A stretch of DNA of 64,000 nucleotides from an uncultured Prevotellaceae bacterium (GTDB taxonomy: Bacteria; Bacteroidota; Bacteroidia; Bacteroidales; Bacteroidaceae), in the NCBI GenBank assembly GCA_949299545.1, contig CASGAM010000025.1:1-64000 (forward strand). Reading direction: 5' to 3'. Position 1 is the stretch's first letter. Every line of letters starts with the position of its first letter. A model generated the notes under the pieces. It saw only the letters and a program-made list of their open reading frames with translations, was not told where the DNA came from and ran no database searches. Position numbers and translations under genes: made by a program. Below, piece after piece: positions 9,064 through 16,793 of the stretch.

Positions 9064-10284
9064 TTATTTGTTTCTGTTAGTTAAGTCTAAAGCCTTTTGG
9101 AGAGGAATTTTCTGCCCGTTAAGAAAGGCGATGATAAAAGCGCCGTTGAATTTTTCTTTTATTTTGTTTTTTAGCCTTCTGGCTTCTTCATAGTTTGTTG
9201 TTTCCCCACAAGTGTATTTGTATAAGTTGTCCTCTTTATAAAAATCGATATGTTCTAACCCTTTCATTTGTGCGCTGCCGTTTCTCAACTGTCGGCTGCT
9301 TGTTAGGAATTGTACTTTATATACCGGTTGACTGTTGGCTTGAGACTTGTTTCCTTTAGGTCGTTCCGTTTCTTTTTGTTCTTTTGTCAGACGGGAAATG
9401 TCTGAGTTGTCATCTTGAGGATTTTGTACGGATGGCGAACTACTTTCATTTCCGGATTCTTCTGATACTGGTTGCCCGGTGCGGGTTCCGTATTTTTTTT
9501 TGTATGAAATAAAGGCGTTGTAAATACTTTGGCCGAGTTTGTTGATGCCGTTTTGTGAATTGAGGTATGATTCTTCGTCATGTGTGGAGATATAGCCCAA
9601 TTCTATAAGGATGCTTGGCATACTTGTTTGGCGCAGGACTAGAAAACCGGCCTGATGGACGCCCTTGTCGGCTCTCCCGGCTGTTGTGCGGAATTCTTTT
9701 TGTACTTCTTTCGCTAAATCAACACTTTGAGCCATATATTTGTCTTGCATGAACTCAAAGATAATGTAACTTTCTGATGAATTCGGATCGAATCCTTCGT
9801 AGCGTTCTTTATAATCACTTTCAATGAGAATGACAGAGTTTTCACGTTTCGCTACTTCTAAGTTGGCGTCTGCCCGTGCCATACCTAAGGTATAAGTTTC
9901 GGTTCCCCGTGCGATACGTTTGCCGGGAAGCGCATTGGTATGTATTGAGATGAAGAGGTTGGCATCGGCTTTATTAGCTATGTCGGCTCGCTTGTCTAAC
10001 GGTACGAAGATATCGGTTTCTCTCGTATAGATGACACGTACATCCGGGCAATTATTTTTAATTAGCTGCCCTAATTTTTTTGCTACGGCCAGGTTGATGT
10101 TCTTTTCTCTTGAAAAGCGGCCTATAGCACCCGGATCTTTTCCGCCATGCCCGGGGTCGATGACGACTGTGAACTTATTGTCTTTTATCGCGGCTTGCAG
10201 TTTGCCGGTGTTCATGCTCCCGGTCAGAAGAAAAAGGATCGCGGAAAGCATGGCTATGAAGGCTGTAAATCTTTTCATAAGCAT
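9064..10284 (-). CDS. N-acetylmuramoyl-L-alanine amidase (Amidase_3) with C-terminal SPOR-like domain
   Basis: A 406-residue secreted, zinc-dependent peptidoglycan amidase that cleaves the MurNAc-L-Ala bond. A signal peptide (about 1-32) precedes the catalytic domain. The metal and catalytic positions are visible as VIDPGHGGKDPGA (zinc His), SREKNINL (zinc Glu), ISIHTNA (zinc His) and LIELGYIS (catalytic Glu). A Ser/Asn-rich linker (about 275-315) leads to a C-terminal domain starting VYKVQFLTS that resembles SPOR/septal-binding repeats, suggesting a role in cell separation. The first gene of a two-gene unit with the MCE protein. A -7 match, TATATTTG, lies just upstream on the reverse strand (10302-10295). 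Confidence 0.93.
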   Translation of the reverse strand: MLMKRFTAFIAMLSAILFLLTGSMNTGKLQAAIKDNKFTVVIDPGHGGKDPGAIGRFSREKNINLAVAKKLGQLIKNNCPDVRVIYTRETDIFVPLDKRADIANKADANLFISIHTNALPGKRIARGTETYTLGMARADANLEVAKRENSVILIESDYKERYEGFDPNSSESYIIFEFMQDKYMAQSVDLAKEVQKEFRTTAGRADKGVHQAGFLVLRQTSMPSILIELGYISTHDEESYLNSQNGINKLGQSIYNAFISYKKKYGTRTGQPVSEESGNESSSPSVQNPQDDNSDISRLTKEQKETERPKGNKSQANSQPVYKVQFLTSSRQLRNGSAQMKGLEHIDFYKEDNLYKYTCGETTNYEEARRLKNKIKEKFNGAFIIAFLNGQKIPLQKALDLTNRNK

Positions 10285-10294
10285 AATTTCCTTG

Positions 10295-10302
10295 CAAATA
10301 TA
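10295..10302 (-). promoter_or_regulatory. -7 box of the amidase promoter
   Basis: TATATTTG on the reverse strand matches TAnnTTTG and sits about 10 bp before the first ATG of the amidase. No clear -33 element is present. Such a short leader would favour the second in-frame ATG (10278). Confidence 0.35.
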
Positions 10303-10403
10303 ACGTATTTTTTTGTAACAATCGCTTGTTTTTTGTTTTCTTAATAAATGCTTCTTTTTGAAACCGCGGTATCGGGTTTTTATGATGTTCTGAACTTTTT
10401 TTG

Positions 10404-10411
10404 TATTTTTG
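10404..10411 (+). promoter_or_regulatory. -7 box upstream of the GH97 gene
   Basis: TATTTTTG matches the Bacteroidetes -7 consensus and lies 26 bp before the GH97 ATG. No TTTG is found at the usual distance upstream. Confidence 0.4.
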
Positions 10412-10437
10412 TTCGAGATTAATTATAATGTAATACT

Positions 10438-12435
10438 ATGATGAAAGATTTTCAGTTTAGTCGGTTTTGGTCAAGGGTCATGTCCGGCAGTTTGGGGCTA
10501 ATGTTTTTTGCTCCGGTTCATTTGGATGCACAGACAATTTGTAGCCCTGATGGCCTTACTTTCTTGAAATTTCAGGTTCAAAAAGGGAAACCCTGTTATG
10601 AGGCTGGTTATTATGATGTGGAAAACGGGCAAAAGAAAGAAGTGCTTTTGCTGGAACAATCACCTTTAGGGTTAGTTACTAATATTGGTGATTTTACTGA
10701 AAAAATGTCTGTTGTTAATACAGAGGAAAGTGAGAGACGTTCTTCTTATAAACTGACAAGAAGCAAAGTAAGTTCTGTTGATTACCATGCCAATGTTTTG
10801 AGAGTAAATTTACAAAATGCACAAAAACAGTCTTTGCAGATTGTTTTTGAAGTAAGCAATCATAATATAGCTTTCAGATATGTGTTGCCGCAGCAAGGAG
10901 AGACAGCTTGTTTGATTGTCGAGCGGGAAGCTACCGGTTTTGATTTTCCTGCAAACACTACAAGTTTTATATGTCCACAGTCGGATGTGCAGATGGGGTG
11001 GAAACGAACCAAGCCAAGCTATGAAGAGGAATATAAAGCGGATGAGCCAGTTGGTACTCCGTCGAAATACGGCCGTGGCTATACATTTCCCTGTCTCTTT
11101 CATGAAGGTGACAATGGCTGGGTGTTGATCAGCGAGACAGGTGTGACCGGCAAATATTGCGGTTCGCGTCTGAGCGACGCTACGGATAAAGGCCTTTATA
11201 CGATTGCTTATCCGATGCAGGGCGAAAATAATGGTTTCGGCAGCACGGGCGCACAGTTAGGATTGCCGGGTACGACGCCGTGGCGGACCATAACGTTGGG
11301 GAAGACTTTAAAACCGATTGTAGAAACGACCGTACAGTTTGATGTTGTTGACCAACTCTATGAACCGTCTGTTACCTATAAACCGGGACGTTCCAGTTGG
11401 TCGTGGATTGTATGGCAAGATGCCAGCATGTGTTATGAGGACCAGAAAACATTTATTGACCTTTCTGCGGATATGGGTTGGGAGTATATCTTGATGGATG
11501 CTTTATGGGAAACCCAAGTGGGGCGCGAACGTATGGAGGAACTGTTCCGGTATGCACAGAGTAAGGGAGTAGATGTCTTCTTGTGGTATAATTCAAATGG
11601 CGGATGGAATGATGCTCCCCAAGATGTGAAGCATCGTATGGATAACCCGATAGCCCGAAAGGCTGAGATGAAGTGGTTGAAGAAAATGGGCGTTAAGGGC
11701 TTGAAGGTAGATTTCTTTGGTGGAGACAAACAGGAAACCATGCGCTTATACGAGGCCATATTGAGTGATGCAAATGATTATGGTTTGCAGATTATATTCC
11801 ATGGATGTACTTTGCCGCGTGGTTGGGAAAAGATGTATCCTAACTATTGTGCCAGCGAAGCCGTTCTGGCGAGCGAGAATATGGTCTTCCAGCAACATTT
11901 CTGTGATAATGAGGCTTTTAACGCGTGCCTGCATCCGTTTATCCGAAATACGGTTGGCAGTATGGACTTTGGCGGGACATTCCTTAATAAGTATTTGAAC
12001 CGTAATAACGACGGTGGCTCTATCCGTCGCACAACTGATATATTTGAGCTTGCTACAGCCATTGTGTTCCAGAGTAGCGTGCAAAATTTTGCGTTGACAC
12101 CCAATAATCTTATTGAGCAACCGGCTTTTGAAATTGACTTTATGAAGAATGTCCCGACAACGTGGGATGAAGTTCGTTTCATAGACGGATATCCGGGAAA
12201 GTATATTGTTATAGCCCGGCGGCATGGACAAGACTGGTATGTGGCCGGTCTGAATGCAGAGCCATCGAAAAAGACGATAGAAATTGAGCTGCCGATGTTT
12301 GCCGGTCAAACAATCAAGTACTATCATGACGGAAAGGATGGAGCTACACCGTCTATGGACAATGTGAATATAAAGAAAAACGGGCGTTTTAAAATAACGA
12401 TGCCCACTAATGGTGGCGTTGTTTTATGCCGCTAA
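10438..12435 (+). CDS. Glycoside hydrolase family 97 (SusB-related), probably retaining
   Basis: A 665-residue exported enzyme with a signal peptide ending near DAQ. It has the GH97 layout: an N-terminal beta-super-sandwich (about 33-300), a catalytic TIM barrel (about 310-560) starting around SSWSWIVWQDASM, and a C-terminal beta domain. Family members hydrolyse alpha-glucosides or alpha-galactosides in the periplasm. The motif GLKVDFFGGD places an Asp at about 425. In the family, an Asp here is the nucleophile of the retaining alpha-galactosidase branch, whereas inverting SusB-type glucosidases lack it. Glu474/480 in YCASEAVLASE are acid/base candidates. Alpha-galactosidase-like activity is therefore the better guess. 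There is no SusCD pair nearby; the gene is alone, with its own terminator. Confidence 0.92.
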   Translation: MMKDFQFSRFWSRVMSGSLGLMFFAPVHLDAQTICSPDGLTFLKFQVQKGKPCYEAGYYDVENGQKKEVLLLEQSPLGLVTNIGDFTEKMSVVNTEESERRSSYKLTRSKVSSVDYHANVLRVNLQNAQKQSLQIVFEVSNHNIAFRYVLPQQGETACLIVEREATGFDFPANTTSFICPQSDVQMGWKRTKPSYEEEYKADEPVGTPSKYGRGYTFPCLFHEGDNGWVLISETGVTGKYCGSRLSDATDKGLYTIAYPMQGENNGFGSTGAQLGLPGTTPWRTITLGKTLKPIVETTVQFDVVDQLYEPSVTYKPGRSSWSWIVWQDASMCYEDQKTFIDLSADMGWEYILMDALWETQVGRERMEELFRYAQSKGVDVFLWYNSNGGWNDAPQDVKHRMDNPIARKAEMKWLKKMGVKGLKVDFFGGDKQETMRLYEAILSDANDYGLQIIFHGCTLPRGWEKMYPNYCASEAVLASENMVFQQHFCDNEAFNACLHPFIRNTVGSMDFGGTFLNKYLNRNNDGGSIRRTTDIFELATAIVFQSSVQNFALTPNNLIEQPAFEIDFMKNVPTTWDEVRFIDGYPGKYIVIARRHGQDWYVAGLNAEPSKKTIEIELPMFAGQTIKYYHDGKDGATPSMDNVNIKKNGRFKITMPTNGGVVLCR

Positions 12436-12458
12436 AAACTTTTTAATATGTGAAGTTG

Positions 12459-12500
12459 CTCCGGATGCGTTAAATACATGGCGCATCCGGAGTTTTTTTT
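12459..12500 (+). terminator. Strong intrinsic terminator after GH97
   Basis: CTCCGGATGCG (12459-12469) pairs perfectly with 12482-12492 and is followed by eight Ts. It lies 24 bp after the GH97 stop. Confidence 0.93.
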
Positions 12501-12561
12501 GTGTATCGGGAAATAACTTTTTATTATCTGCATCCGTTTTGGTCGTTTGTCGGGAAAGTGT

Positions 12562-13629
12562 TCAGCGGATATGGAAGCGTCCGTATAATGGTTTTTCTAT
12601 GTACCGGTATGAGATGTATGCCAGCAGGCTCGTTGTTGCCAGGATACAGATGGCTGCCATCCATGGGTTGTGTTGAGGCAGTCCGAAATGGACGACTGTT
12701 TGGATAATGGGGCAGTGGAACAGGTATATGCCGTACGATAGATTCGGGGTCCGGCTAAAACAGTTCAAGAACTTTGTATGGAAGGCCAGTCCGGTTAAGA
12801 TGATTGTCAGACATAACGGAGATAAATAGTTGAGAGCTAAATGGCAATTTTGACATATATACATCAAGCATGCCGCCGGAAATAGCCATTTCATATATTG
12901 TTCAATCGTGCGGAAGTACATCATAACGGCAGTTCCGGCATAGAAATAAATTAATTGTCCGCCCACTTGTCTTTCTAACATGAGATACAATGCCAATCCG
13001 CTGTCTTGATATAGGGCGTTGAACAGCATCTTATATAAATATGAAACGACGAATATGCCTAAAAGGACAGCTCCTTTGTTGAACTGCCTGAACAAAGGGT
13101 AGGTCAGTGGTACGGTGGCATAAAGCATGATTTCCACTTTCATGGTCCATAATGCCCCGTTGACAGCTTGCACTAAATGGTCGCTGAAAACGCCCGGCAA
13201 GGTTGGTTCTATAAAATTGAGGAAACATAAGTTTGATATCAAGTATTTATACAGCTGCGGCGATGTGAAATAGTCGATTGCCGTCTTGTTGGTCATAAAT
13301 ACACCGCTAACTGTGCATAACAAGACGATGAATACATAAGGTGGCAGGATTCGGAGAAGCCTGTTGCGGATGAAAGCCTTTGGGTTCGGGTTACGTAGGT
13401 AACTGTTGTATACAAAAAAGCCGCTGATGGAAAAAAAAGCGCATACGGCTTCTCCGCTGTTTGGCCGCAGGTTAAAGTCATACGTGCCTGATAAAACAGC
13501 GTAATGTGCCGCCATGACAGTGAATGCCAGATAGTAGCGTATGAAATCGAAACTATTTTCTGTGTTTGAAAATGAATGGTATTCCGGTATATTGTATTGT
13601 CTGAAGTGTTTATTCGTACAGTTATTCAT
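12562..13629 (-). CDS. Acyltransferase family 3 (OafA/YrhL-like) membrane protein
   Basis: A 355-residue integral membrane O-acyltransferase with about ten hydrophobic segments. Family marks include FDFIRYYLAFTVMAAHY near the N terminus, FFSISGFFVYNSYLR, RNRLLRILPPY, GALWTMKVEIMLY and the late SYGIYLFHCPIIQ, ending in YRYIEKPL. These enzymes transfer acetyl or other acyl groups across the membrane onto surface polysaccharides or other glycoconjugates; the acceptor here is unknown. It converges with the GH97 gene and has no surrounding glycosyltransferases, so it is not part of a visible polysaccharide locus. The start at 13629 leaves a short cytoplasmic N terminus, as in relatives. Confidence 0.9.
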   Translation of the reverse strand: MNNCTNKHFRQYNIPEYHSFSNTENSFDFIRYYLAFTVMAAHYAVLSGTYDFNLRPNSGEAVCAFFSISGFFVYNSYLRNPNPKAFIRNRLLRILPPYVFIVLLCTVSGVFMTNKTAIDYFTSPQLYKYLISNLCFLNFIEPTLPGVFSDHLVQAVNGALWTMKVEIMLYATVPLTYPLFRQFNKGAVLLGIFVVSYLYKMLFNALYQDSGLALYLMLERQVGGQLIYFYAGTAVMMYFRTIEQYMKWLFPAACLMYICQNCHLALNYLSPLCLTIILTGLAFHTKFLNCFSRTPNLSYGIYLFHCPIIQTVVHFGLPQHNPWMAAICILATTSLLAYISYRYIEKPLYGRFHIR

Positions 13630-14009
13630 TATTATATATAGGATTTGTTCGCAAAACTATAAAAACAAAATGATATTTCAATACTTGCAGGTTTAAAACG
13701 TATGTTTGATGTTTTTGTGGAACTGTAAACCGTTAGATAAATATAGTTGCACTCTTTCACTTTGATGTTAAATTGCTTGTATTCCTTTACAAATGCCTTT
13801 AAAATTACATTAATTAGTTTTAATTTGAAATCACTGTCTATTTAATTGATAAAATGTGATTAGTTTTGTTTTATTGTGTTTCTTTTTGGTATAACTTTGC
13901 TGCAAATAAAAGAAAAAAGAAAGTATAATAATAAAAATAATATTAAAACGACAGTAGTCGCGCGGTAATGTGAGTGTGAACATAAGTTAAAGTTTAAAGG
14001 TAAAATGAA
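13630..14009. promoter_or_regulatory. Divergent intergenic region ahead of the nitrogen cluster
   Basis: A 380-bp AT-rich gap between the acyltransferase (leftward) and the nitrogen cluster (rightward). TAACTTTG at 13892-13899 matches the -7 consensus on the + strand, with a TTTG 23 bp upstream (13865-13868), slightly further than usual. That predicts a leader of about 100 nt for the cluster mRNA. I see no gene in it. Confidence 0.5.
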
Positions 14010-14762
14010 ATGAAGAAAGAGATTTTGATTACAGTGATGTGTGGCTTGATGGCATCTGTTTCAAGTGTTGCCAAAGCGGAAAATACAGCCGGCGAGTCGA
14101 CCGGTTCGGTGGAAGCTTCTATAGGCGGAAGTCTGGTCAGTGGTTATTTATGGCGTGGACAAGAGTTAGGTGGCGTCAGTATTCAACCGTCGGCATCAGT
14201 TTCTTGGAAAGGTTTGTCATTGTCAGCCTGGGGGTCTGTAGGTTTTGAGAGATCTGATGTGAAAGAGTTTGATTTGACGTTAGGTTATTCTATTAAAGGT
14301 TTTAGCGTTTCCGTGACAGACTATTGGTTTGACAGTTCAATCAATAATTTTTCGGGGAATGCAATCGCCGGCAATTACTTTCACTATGGTGAAAAAAACA
14401 CAAGCCATGTTTTTGAAGCGCAGGTCGGTTATGATTTCGGATTTCTTGCTGTAAACTGGTATACGAATTTTGCCGGCAACGATGGCTTGAACAAAGATGG
14501 GGAACGTGCTTATTCATCCTATTTCTCGGTGGCTGCGCCATTTTCTGCGATAGGGTTGGATTGGAAGGTTGAATTGGGCGCTACGCCATGGGCTACGACC
14601 TTTTATAATGGAGGAGCCGGTGGTTTTGAAGTGTCTGAAGTAAGTTTAAAGGCTGCTAAGGCCATTAAGATTACAGACTCTTTTGAGTTGCCGCTCTCTG
14701 CAAAGGTGGCATGGAATCCGGCAACGGAAGGTGCCTATTTCGTACTTGGTATTGATTTGTAG
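14010..14762 (+). CDS. Putative outer-membrane beta-barrel protein of the nitrogen cluster
   Basis: A 250-residue exported protein with a signal peptide (about 1-24, ending AKA). The mature part alternates hydrophobic and polar residues and is rich in aromatics and glycine, as in small porin-like barrels. GGSLVSGYLWRGQELGGVSIQPSA is a pattern I associate with proteins next to amtB/glnK in Bacteroides. It ends GAYFVLGIDL, a plausible final strand, though without a terminal Phe. By position it may let ammonium or another nitrogen source cross the outer membrane (inference). The P-II gene follows by 138 bp in the same direction. Confidence 0.7.
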   Translation: MKKEILITVMCGLMASVSSVAKAENTAGESTGSVEASIGGSLVSGYLWRGQELGGVSIQPSASVSWKGLSLSAWGSVGFERSDVKEFDLTLGYSIKGFSVSVTDYWFDSSINNFSGNAIAGNYFHYGEKNTSHVFEAQVGYDFGFLAVNWYTNFAGNDGLNKDGERAYSSYFSVAAPFSAIGLDWKVELGATPWATTFYNGGAGGFEVSEVSLKAAKAIKITDSFELPLSAKVAWNPATEGAYFVLGIDL

Positions 14763-14900
14763 TCATCAATATTTGTCTTGCCGTTCCTTGGGCGGCATGA
14801 CAATAGAAAATATATAAGGTATTGTTTTGATCCTGGCCGGGATGTTTACAGGTAAAAAGATTATTGAAACAACAGAATAAATAATAAAACGTGAAGAGTT

Positions 14901-15257
14901 ATGAAAAAGATTGAAGCGATTATCAGGCGGACAAAATTCGAAGACGTGCGTGACGCGCTTTTGGCTGCGGATATTGAATGGTTTTCATATTACGATGTTC
15001 GTGGTATTGGCAAGACGCGTGAAGGCAGAATTTACCGTGGAGTTGTGTATGATACCAGTATTATTGAAAGAATATTGATATCGGTTGTTGTCAGAGAGAA
15101 AAATGTGGAAAAGACCATTAAGGCTATATGTGAAGCTGCGCATACCGGCGAGATTGGCGATGGCCGCATATTTGTCATTCCGGTGGAAGACGCTGTGCGT
15201 ATCCGTACTGGCGAACGTGGTGACATTGCTCTTTACAATGCAGAGCAAGAGAAATAA
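14901..15257 (+). CDS. P-II nitrogen regulatory protein (GlnK/GlnB family)
   Basis: A 118-residue trimeric signalling protein that reports 2-oxoglutarate/ATP status and typically gates AmtB. It starts MKKIEAIIRRTKFEDVRDAL, has the T-loop around GIGKTREGRIYRGVVY, and the C-terminal signature TGEIGDGRIFVIPVEDAVRIRTGERG. The T-loop tyrosine equivalent to Tyr51 (in IYRG) is kept, but the loop appears about one residue shorter than in E. coli GlnB and lacks the GHTELYRG spelling. Co-location directly before amtB (47 bp gap) supports the GlnK role of inhibiting the transporter when nitrogen is plentiful. Confidence 0.95.
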   Translation: MKKIEAIIRRTKFEDVRDALLAADIEWFSYYDVRGIGKTREGRIYRGVVYDTSIIERILISVVVREKNVEKTIKAICEAAHTGEIGDGRIFVIPVEDAVRIRTGERGDIALYNAEQEK

Positions 15258-15304
15258 GATGGGCTTTGTTAGTTTTGTTTGATCGATTTTAAAAATGCAC
15301 TAAG

Positions 15305-16693
15305 ATGAAAAGAGACAGATATAGCGCCTTTGGAAGTTGGGGGCGCAAGGGACTTGCAAGTTTGAGTTTGATGATGCCGTTGTCGGCAATGGCTCAGGAA
15401 AGTACGGACGCAGCAGCGATAAGTGCCAATATTATGGACTTAGCCGTTGGTCTTGATACCGTGTGGATGTTGTTGGCAGCCATGTTGGTGTTCTTCATGC
15501 AGCCGGGATTTGCTCTTGTAGAGGCTGGTTTTACTCGCACAAAGAACACGACTAACATTTTAATGAAGAACTTTGTGGACTTTATGCTCGGTTCGCTTTT
15601 GTTCTGGGTTATTGGTTTCGGATTGATGTTCGGTGTGGGTGGTTTTGTCGGAATGCCTCATTTTATGGATCTTGATGCCATGGCTGCTATTATTGACAAT
15701 GGTTTGCCTATTGAAGGTTTCTTGATATTCCAGACGGTGTTCTGTGCCACATCCGCTACGATTGTTTCCGGCGCAATGGCTGAACGTACCAAATTCTCAA
15801 TGTATTTGATTTATACGATTGCTATCAGTGTATTGATTTATCCGGTGTCCGGTCATTGGACATGGGGAGGCGGCTGGCTGTGCGATGTCAGTGAAGGTTC
15901 TTTCATGCAGCGGATTTTCGGTTGCGGTTTCCATGATTTCGCCGGTTCAACGGTTGTACATTCTGTAGGTGGTTGGGTTGCTTTGGTTGGTGCTGCTATT
16001 CTTGGTCCGCGTTTGGGTAAATATGGAAAAGACGGTAAGTCAAAAGCTATTCCGGGACATAACCTGACCTTGGCTGCGCTTGGTGTTTTTATCCTTTGGT
16101 TCGGATGGTTCGGTTTCAACCCTGGTTCACAGTTGGCAGCTTCTACCGAGGCTGATCGGGTAGCTATCTCACATGTCTTCCTGACAACTAACCTTGCTGC
16201 ATGTGCAGGCGGTTTCGTCGCATTGTTGTTGAGCTGGGCTAAATATGGCAAACCATCATTGTCACTTACGCTTAACGGTATTTTGGCCGGTTTGGTCGGT
16301 GTGACGGCCGGTTGCGACCTTGTTTCACCACTTGGTGCTGCCATTATCGGTTTAATTTGTGGTATCGTCATGATCTATGCAGTAGAGTTTATCGACCATA
16401 AGCTGAAAATTGACGACCCGGTCGGCGCCAGCTCTGTACACGGTGTGTGCGGTTCGTTAGGTACAATTTTGACCGGTTTCCTCGCAGTAGACGGCGGTGT
16501 TTTCTATGGCGGTGGATTCAGTTTCTTGGGCGCACAGGTCTTCGGTGTTATTGTGGTAGGTGCCTGGGCTGCATTCATGGGCTGGGTGATTTTCAAATTG
16601 CTCGACAAGTTCTTTGGTCTGCGTGTAAGCAAGCGTATTGAGGAAGAAGGTCTCGATATTTATGAACACGGAGAATCTGCCTATAACCATTAA
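15305..16693 (+). CDS. amtB: Ammonium transporter AmtB
   Basis: A 462-residue polytopic protein of the Amt/Rh family that brings ammonium across the inner membrane. The N terminus has an Amt-type cleavable signal peptide ending SAMA. The first helix carries VFFMQPGFALVEAGF. Asp211 in FHDFAGS and the twin pore histidines H219 (VVHSVGG) and H379 (SSVHGVCG) match the conserved conduction residues. The protein is the partner of the P-II protein encoded just upstream, and its product feeds the GSIII encoded 100 bp downstream. All three genes point the same way and are probably co-regulated by nitrogen. Confidence 0.96.
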   Translation: MKRDRYSAFGSWGRKGLASLSLMMPLSAMAQESTDAAAISANIMDLAVGLDTVWMLLAAMLVFFMQPGFALVEAGFTRTKNTTNILMKNFVDFMLGSLLFWVIGFGLMFGVGGFVGMPHFMDLDAMAAIIDNGLPIEGFLIFQTVFCATSATIVSGAMAERTKFSMYLIYTIAISVLIYPVSGHWTWGGGWLCDVSEGSFMQRIFGCGFHDFAGSTVVHSVGGWVALVGAAILGPRLGKYGKDGKSKAIPGHNLTLAALGVFILWFGWFGFNPGSQLAASTEADRVAISHVFLTTNLAACAGGFVALLLSWAKYGKPSLSLTLNGILAGLVGVTAGCDLVSPLGAAIIGLICGIVMIYAVEFIDHKLKIDDPVGASSVHGVCGSLGTILTGFLAVDGGVFYGGGFSFLGAQVFGVIVVGAWAAFMGWVIFKLLDKFFGLRVSKRIEEEGLDIYEHGESAYNH

Positions 16694-16700
16694 TATTTAT

Positions 16701-16732
16701 GCCGGTGCAGGACGTGAATCGTCCTGCCCGGA
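16701..16732 (+). other. Intercistronic hairpin between amtB and glnN
   Basis: GCAGGACG (16707-16714) pairs with CGTCCTGC (16720-16727) around TGAAT. No T-run follows, so it is more likely an mRNA processing or stability element, or a partial attenuator, than a full terminator. Confidence 0.5.
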
Positions 16733-16793
16733 ATGAAATCAAAAAAAGAATAACCATTAAACAAGATTGTTTCATTAATAAAATCAACACATT

